Under the pieces are notes generated by a model that had not been told where the DNA came from, ran no database searches, and saw nothing but the letters and a program-made list of their open reading frames with translations. Positions 46,254 through 50,216 of a stretch of DNA of 50,216 nt are shown here, in pieces. Origin of the DNA: Deltaproteobacteria bacterium (GTDB lineage: Bacteria; Desulfobacterota; Syntrophobacteria; Syntrophobacterales; Thermodesulforhabdaceae); contig JAFDGW010000028.1 in NCBI GenBank assembly GCA_019309115.1, positions 1 to 50,216 on the forward strand, read 5' to 3'. The position numbers and the translations under genes are program-made. The number at the start of each line of letters is the position of its first letter. Within the stretch, counting starts at the first letter, position 1.

Positions 46254-46402
46254 TTCTCACTATCAGCAAAAAGGTCAGAATAAGACCTGATGAAGTCAAT
46301 ACTACATTGCTAGTACATAAAAACACATTGTCACGATTTATACTACCAACACGGCTTGACAAAACCGACATGATACGAACAGGGACAAATCAGGGGGTAG
46401 AT

Positions 46403-46627
46403 ATGAAGCTGCCAGAGACAGGATTCCTGAGGTTGAAAGACATTATCGGCGACCCGGAGAAAGGTGTTAAAGGCCTTATTCCCGTCTCGAGAACAACGTG
46501 GTGGAGAGGCGTGAAAGAGGGGATTTATCCAAAGCCCGTCAAAATCAGCTCTCGAACTACTGCTTGGCGGGTGGAGGATGTCAGAGAGCTCATAAAAAAA
46601 CTGGGAAACGGCGACACCGACACATAA
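46403..46627 (+). CDS. AlpA-like transcriptional regulator/excisionase
   Basis: This 74-residue winged-helix-type protein reads MKLPETGFLRLKDIIG at its start, then VSRTTWWRGVKEGIYPKPVK and AWRVEDVRELIKKLG, the AlpA/MerR-like pattern of prophage regulators that activate integrase or direct excision. The ATG at 46403 has GGGGGT upstream. A longer frame from 46208 covers the hairpin region and is not supported. Its position between integrase and replication genes fits control of excision. Confidence 0.9.
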   Translation: MKLPETGFLRLKDIIGDPEKGVKGLIPVSRTTWWRGVKEGIYPKPVKISSRTTAWRVEDVRELIKKLGNGDTDT

Positions 46628-46819
46628 AGAAATGGCCCCTGCATCTCTCGGCCCGGTCGATGCAGGAGCCTACGTGCTACGCATTGCGCTGCAGTGCTGT
46701 TGCTACGTTGTGGAAAGACTGGTGCGCAGCAGACAGCCCTTGTTAGTTTTGTAGCGAAATGAACCATTTAAGTCAACAAGGGGCAGAGAGAAACGGTTTT
46801 GAAAAGAGGAGATAGTATT
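46628..46819 (+). other. Intergenic region with two inverted repeats
   Basis: No gene is seen in these 192 bp. GGCCCCTGCATC (46634-46645) pairs with GATGCAGGAGCC (46659-46670) with one mismatch, directly after the AlpA-like gene, perhaps a terminator without T-run. CCCTTGTT (46737-46744) and AACAAGGG (46775-46782) form a second inverted repeat before the next gene. Confidence 0.45.
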
Positions 46820-47257
46820 ATGAAAAACGATAAAGGAACGATAGAAAAGTTTTTGGATGTTGTCATGGACGGCATTACAGAAGTAAGAATAATAAAGGTC
46901 CCCAGGGTGGGGACCGCTTCGGGGTACTACACTGATGTGACAAAGCTTATTTCAGACATTCAACGATATAACCATAACATTTATATCACGCTTAACCCAC
47001 CTATAAAAGCGCTTTTTGCCCGGTCGGCAAATAGGCTCACCCCTAGGCCTGAGAAAACCACTGGCGACGATGAAATTGCCTCCCGCCGGTGGCTTTTCAT
47101 TGACATTGACTCGCAACGTCCTTCGGGAATATCAGCCACTGACGATGAGAAATTCCATGCCTGGGAATTAGCAAAAACCATCGCAAGCTTTCTTAGAAAT
47201 AAAAAGTGGCCGGAACCGGTGTTTTGTGATTCTGGCAATGGCTACTATCTACTTTAA
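46820..47257 (+). CDS. Truncated prim-pol-like (DNA primase/polymerase N-terminal) protein
   Basis: This 145-residue protein looks like the start of a prim-pol/RepB-type replication protein: YITLNPPIKALFARSANRL, then RRWLFIDIDSQRP with the D95-x-D97 metal pair, and FCDSGNGYYLL at the very end. In full-length relatives the SGNGxH motif is followed by much more catalytic domain; here the expected His is Tyr and the protein stops right after it. The ATG has GAGGAGA upstream and the stop is followed by the ribosome-binding site of the next gene. It is probably a decayed or subfunctional remnant. Confidence 0.75.
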   Translation: MKNDKGTIEKFLDVVMDGITEVRIIKVPRVGTASGYYTDVTKLISDIQRYNHNIYITLNPPIKALFARSANRLTPRPEKTTGDDEIASRRWLFIDIDSQRPSGISATDDEKFHAWELAKTIASFLRNKKWPEPVFCDSGNGYYLL

Positions 47258-47270
47258 AGGAGGATAGCCG

Positions 47271-48686
47271 GTGAACATCATTGAAATGCAAAAGAAAACC
47301 CCCCTTGCGAAGGGGGATAAGCTAGCAAAAAAAGAACCTCATTTAGAAAATACCGAAAACCGGGTGGTTAGTCCAGAAAAAATTAGTCAGCACATTGCGA
47401 AAATCGCCAAAGAAGGCGAGTTGAAGTATTCAAAACTGGAAGACGATTTTGAAATTGAGGATTTCCCTGAACCTGATCCGGAAGTTTTCCACGGGTTGGC
47501 GGGTGAATTTGTCAAGATCTTCGAGCCGTACACTGAAGCCCACCCTATGGCCTTATTGAGCCACTTTTTGGTTTTTGTTGGTAATAACATTGGCAAAGGC
47601 GTTTACGTTTATGCAGACGGGGCTCGCCATTATGCAAACCTGTTTGTGGTCAACGTGGGGCCTACCGCACGAGCCCGCAAAGGGACAGCGCTCGCAAGGG
47701 TAAGAAACTTTTACAAGATCGTTGATCAGAAATGGCTTTATTCCTGCGTTTGTTCTGGCCTTTCCTCAGGCGAAGGGATAATTGAGGCCGTGCGAGATCC
47801 AATGGACGATGAGGAAGAACCGGTCGACAAGAGACTTTTGGTGATCGAGTCAGAGTTTGGAAGCGTTTTGCGCATTCTCAGGCGAGAGGGCAACACACTT
47901 TCACCTGTTCTGAGAGATGCCTGGGATGGCAAAGAAGTTTTACAAACGCTGACCCGAAAAGATAATCGTATCAGGGCTACCAATGCGCATATTTCGATTG
48001 TGGGCCATATCACACAGGCTGAGTTACTAAACTACCTTGATAGGGTGGAAATTTTCAATGGGCTAGGAAACCGGTTCCTATGGGTTTGTGTAAGGCGGTC
48101 AAAACTGCTTCCACATGGCGGTGACCCACCAACTAATGAAGTAAACAGATTGGCCCAAAAGGTACGCCGGACCATAGATATGGCAAAAACCCCGAGGCGG
48201 GTTGAGTTTTCGGAAGATGCGCTGGAGGCGTGGGGGGACATTTATTATTCACTTGCACAGAGTAATTATCCGGGGCTGTTAGGAGCGTTGCTGGACAGAG
48301 CGGAAGCCCAAATACTGCGTTTAGCTCTGCTTTACGCGGTCTTGGACCAAAGTTCTGTGATAAATGCTGAACACTTGTTTTCTGCCCGGGCTTTTTGGAA
48401 GTACTCAGAGGCTTCGGCGAGATTCGTCTTTGGCGAAACCTACACGGACGAAATAACTGAACGCCTTTTGTCGGCGTTAAAAAAGGCTGCCCAGGACGGT
48501 TTGACGTTTACCGAGGTGTATAAAAACATCTTCCAGTGCAACGTCAACCAGAAGCGTATCAAACATGCAGTCAAAGAGCTCATGCAGGCAGGTATTGTAA
48601 AACGGGTCGTTGAGAAACGACCGGTCGGACGTCCTGTTCAACGTCTGTTTCTTTCTTCTTATTACGTAAAAAACGTAAAAACGTAA
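47271..48686 (+). CDS. DUF3987-type protein of the replication module
   Basis: This 471-residue protein matches DUF3987 proteins of plasmids and integrated elements: the central YANLFVVNVGPTARARKGTA holds a modified P-loop, with LLVIESEFGSVLRIL and TNAHISIVGHITQAELL further on. Such proteins are helicase-like ATPases of primase operons; this P-loop reads GPTARARKGT instead of GxxxxGKS. The last 80 residues (TERLLSALKKAAQDGLTFTE, GIVKRVVEKRPVGRPVQRLF) form a winged-helix-like end. The GTG at 47271 has AAAGGAGG 7 nt upstream. Its final codons already contain three of the TACGTA/ACGTA iteron motifs. Confidence 0.82.
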   Translation: MNIIEMQKKTPLAKGDKLAKKEPHLENTENRVVSPEKISQHIAKIAKEGELKYSKLEDDFEIEDFPEPDPEVFHGLAGEFVKIFEPYTEAHPMALLSHFLVFVGNNIGKGVYVYADGARHYANLFVVNVGPTARARKGTALARVRNFYKIVDQKWLYSCVCSGLSSGEGIIEAVRDPMDDEEEPVDKRLLVIESEFGSVLRILRREGNTLSPVLRDAWDGKEVLQTLTRKDNRIRATNAHISIVGHITQAELLNYLDRVEIFNGLGNRFLWVCVRRSKLLPHGGDPPTNEVNRLAQKVRRTIDMAKTPRRVEFSEDALEAWGDIYYSLAQSNYPGLLGALLDRAEAQILRLALLYAVLDQSSVINAEHLFSARAFWKYSEASARFVFGETYTDEITERLLSALKKAAQDGLTFTEVYKNIFQCNVNQKRIKHAVKELMQAGIVKRVVEKRPVGRPVQRLFLSSYYVKNVKT

Positions 48687-48890
48687 AAAGTGGGAAAAAA
48701 GCAGGAATTACGGCAAGTTATGGTGTTTAACCCTTTACGCAAAAACTACGCAAAAAGTTACGTAAAAAATACCCCTGGGACTTAATACGTAGTTTTTTAC
48801 GCAGAAAATACGTAAGTTGTTTTGTTGGGTTTTTGTAAGCATTTCAGTAGGTTATCTTATTTAATACGTTAATACGTTTTTTACGTATAG
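48662..48890. repeat. Iteron-like cluster of ACGTA/ACGCA motifs
   Basis: About thirteen copies of short motifs of the form (T/A)ACGTA, TACGCA or TACGTT, mostly embedded in A- or T-runs, lie in roughly 230 bp spanning the end of the DUF3987-type gene and the gap before the primase. Examples are at 48662, 48672, 48680, 48734, 48747, 48757, 48784, 48796, 48807, 48863, 48871 and 48881. Both orientations occur. The AT-rich context and the position directly before a primase gene fit a replication origin bound by an initiator. Confidence 0.65.
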
Positions 48891-48911
48891 ATAGAGAAAA
48901 AAGGTAGGTCG

Positions 48912-50216
48912 ATGAATATTCTCGATCTGGTCACCGGGGTAAAAAGGGTAGCCTCTACCAAAGGGGGAGAATACGCTGGTCCTTGTCCTTTTTGTGGTGG
49001 TGAAGACCGCTTTCGTGTATGGCCCAAACAGGGCGAAACCGGCAGATATTGGTGCCGACAATGCGGGGCCCATGGTGATGCCATACAATTTCTGCGAGAT
49101 TATGAAGGGTTATCCTTCAGAGAAGCTTGCGAAACCTTAGGCATTGCAAAACCTACGCTTGTGCCTGTTAGGCCTGCTAAGCCTGTTAAGAAAGAGCCAG
49201 AGTTTACTTCCTGGCAGGAAAGGGCCCACAAGTTTATAAAGACCTGCGCTTCCAGTTTAACGTCAGATGTTATCAAATACCTGCACGACCGGTGTCTTTC
49301 GGATGAGACAATCCGGAGGTTTCAAATCGGGTATAACCCGAAGCCCAAGAAAGAACCCGGAAAGCTCTGGGGAGTTGAAGGGGAGGTCTTCCTGCCTGCT
49401 GGGGTGGTCATTCCATGCCTGCACGGTAGAGAAATAATCCGGATTAAAATTCGAGCATTCCCAGATGGAAAACCCAAATACATGTGTATTAAGGGGTCCA
49501 GACAGGAGCTGCCCTGGATTATTCAGGAAGGCAGAGACAAGCGGGAGGTCCTTATCGTTGAAGGAGAGTTTGACGGCATTCTGCTTGCCCAGGAACTAGG
49601 AAAGGAAGTCGGCGTTGTTGCCCTGGGCGGTACAGGAAAGCCAACAGAGGCATTTATGGCGTGGGCGAGGCAATACAAGAGAGCACTTCTTGCCCTTGAC
49701 CATGATGAGGCAGGAGAGGAAGCAATATGGCGGCGCTGGCTTCCTGAGCTGGAGAATGGCTTTATGGCCCCCCCTGTCTTTGCGAAAGATATTACCGAGA
49801 TGGTTCAAAAAGGGGTGGATGTAAAAACCTGGCTGGAGGGGGTCAGGCTTTACATAAACCGGCTTTTAGAAGGTCCGGGCAAAAGGGAAAACAACCGGTC
49901 GGCGCAGAACCCAACTATAAGCCACACAACAACAGACAGAAGGCAGGAAACGCTGAGTGCCCCCGAACAACCAGCAGAGTTGCCCCTTCGAGCTGATACC
50001 ACCTGTCTGGCCTGCAAACATTACCAGCCTGACTGGCAAAACCCCGTTCGTCGCCAGAACCGGTTTCCCCTCACGAAAGGCAAATGCGAGCTTACTGGCC
50101 TTGAGGTTTTAGAAACACGCACATGCGACAGGTTTGAACCGCTTTTTCGCTTCAGGGAACCACAACCAGGGGCCGACAATTCCTACGTGCGGATTCACAA
50201 AATCCTGTCTCTATCA
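48912..50216 (+). CDS. Zinc-finger/TOPRIM DNA primase of the element (partial)
   Basis: The frame is open for 435 codons from the ATG at 48912 to the right edge, without a stop. It starts with a DnaG/P4-alpha-type zinc finger (C25, C28, C48, C51: CPFCGGEDRFRV, then YWCRQCGAHGDAIQF) and has a TOPRIM fold with the catalytic Glu in LIVEGEFDG (about residues 215-223) and the DxD-like LALDHDEAGEEA (about 260-271). A cysteine-rich module follows around residues 375-410 (CLACKHYQPDW, GKCELTG, TCDRFEPLF). An AAGGTAGG site is 5-10 nt upstream. It would prime DNA replication of the element from the iteron-like region just upstream. The C-terminus is not visible. Confidence 0.9.
   Translation, partial: MNILDLVTGVKRVASTKGGEYAGPCPFCGGEDRFRVWPKQGETGRYWCRQCGAHGDAIQFLRDYEGLSFREACETLGIAKPTLVPVRPAKPVKKEPEFTSWQERAHKFIKTCASSLTSDVIKYLHDRCLSDETIRRFQIGYNPKPKKEPGKLWGVEGEVFLPAGVVIPCLHGREIIRIKIRAFPDGKPKYMCIKGSRQELPWIIQEGRDKREVLIVEGEFDGILLAQELGKEVGVVALGGTGKPTEAFMAWARQYKRALLALDHDEAGEEAIWRRWLPELENGFMAPPVFAKDITEMVQKGVDVKTWLEGVRLYINRLLEGPGKRENNRSAQNPTISHTTTDRRQETLSAPEQPAELPLRADTTCLACKHYQPDWQNPVRRQNRFPLTKGKCELTGLEVLETRTCDRFEPLFRFREPQPGADNSYVRIHKILSLS

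Larger units (their letters stand above)
44125..50216 (+). mobile_element. Integrative element inserted at tRNA-Glu (left part)
   Basis: From the tRNA-Glu 3' end to the window edge the genes are those of a tRNA-integrated mobile element: P4-type integrase, AlpA-like regulator, prim-pol remnant, DUF3987-type protein, iteron-like repeats and a zinc-finger/TOPRIM primase. The left attachment site probably includes part of the tRNA-Glu 3' end (about 44125-44148). The right end and the matching repeat are outside the window, so the element's full size is unknown. Confidence 0.85.

Noticed and set aside
46208-46402. N-terminal extension of the AlpA-like gene by 65 residues
   Set aside because: The extension crosses an 11-bp hairpin, lacks a ribosome-binding site and does not resemble the family; the ATG at 46403 has GGGGGT before it.
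46820-47257. Simple nonsense mutation ending the prim-pol gene
   Set aside because: Reading through the TAA gives only a few plausible residues before another stop, so more sequence than one codon has been lost.
48662-48890. CRISPR array
   Set aside because: The repeats are only 5-10 bp and irregularly spaced, unlike CRISPR repeats and spacers.

Overview
The window looks like chromosomal DNA of a Gram-negative anaerobe of the Desulfobacterota (deltaproteobacterial sulfate-reducer/syntroph type). This is inferred from gene content: a tripartite RND efflux pump with an outer-membrane lipoprotein, GmhB for heptose-containing LPS, a nadE-glnB-glnD cluster, a DUF1614 membrane protein, a parA-parB-DUF3842-cobU-cobS run, ATP-dependent PEP carboxykinase, and an acetoacetyl-CoA synthetase/thiolase/crotonase set. 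Species cannot be fixed from the sequence alone.

Layout. 0.2-5.9 kb (minus): a CgeB-like glycosyltransferase whose 3' end is frameshifted by an exact 14-bp tandem duplication, a divergent LeuA-family enzyme, a B12-binding radical SAM protein, and a cation diffusion facilitator fused to a MauE/DoxX-like membrane domain. 6.0-10.6 kb (plus): nadE-glnB-glnD (NAD synthesis, nitrogen signalling). 10.7-17.3 kb (plus): a TetR regulator with a consensus promoter and internal palindrome, followed by its likely target, an RND efflux operon. 17.3-19.2 kb: a structured intergenic element, tRNA-Val and tRNA-Asp, and glgA (minus). 19.4-25.2 kb: a PPDK-like protein lacking the PEP-binding barrel, DUF1614, pckA and gmhB. 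25.26-26.04 kb: an AT-rich accessory insert, consisting of a MazF-type toxin-antitoxin pair followed by an integron attC-type site (a solitary gene cassette), next to a 169-bp MITE-like element with a 6-bp target duplication. 26.1-30.5 kb (minus): parA-parB-DUF3842-cobU-cobS-birA. 30.6-33.3 kb (plus): an EF-G gene with a terminator-like hairpin in its leader, then an S21-like protein. 33.3-38.0 kb (minus): acetoacetyl-CoA/short-chain acyl-CoA metabolism. 38.1-40.4 kb: a fused cysteine synthase/cysteinyl-tRNA-synthetase-like protein whose synthetase half has lost its catalytic and zinc motifs. 40.5-43.9 kb: an orphan protein, a zinc-ribbon protein, a TauE-like exporter and a CCA-adding-type nucleotidyltransferase. 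44.0-44.15 kb: tRNA-Gln and tRNA-Glu.

From the 3' end of tRNA-Glu to the end of the window lies an integrative element: a P4-type tyrosine integrase with a leader hairpin that can cover its ribosome-binding site, a translationally coupled gene of unknown function, an AlpA-like regulator, a truncated prim-pol-like gene, a DUF3987-type protein, an iteron-like cluster of about a dozen ACGTA/ACGCA motifs, and a zinc-finger/TOPRIM primase that runs off the right edge. This is the replication module of a tRNA-integrated satellite or plasmid-like element. No defence system or CRISPR array is visible.

The observations most worth a second look are the CysK-pseudo-CysS fusion, the solitary MazF cassette with its attC site, the iteron/primase module, the PPDK-like protein with a replaced C-terminus, and the leader hairpin of EF-G.
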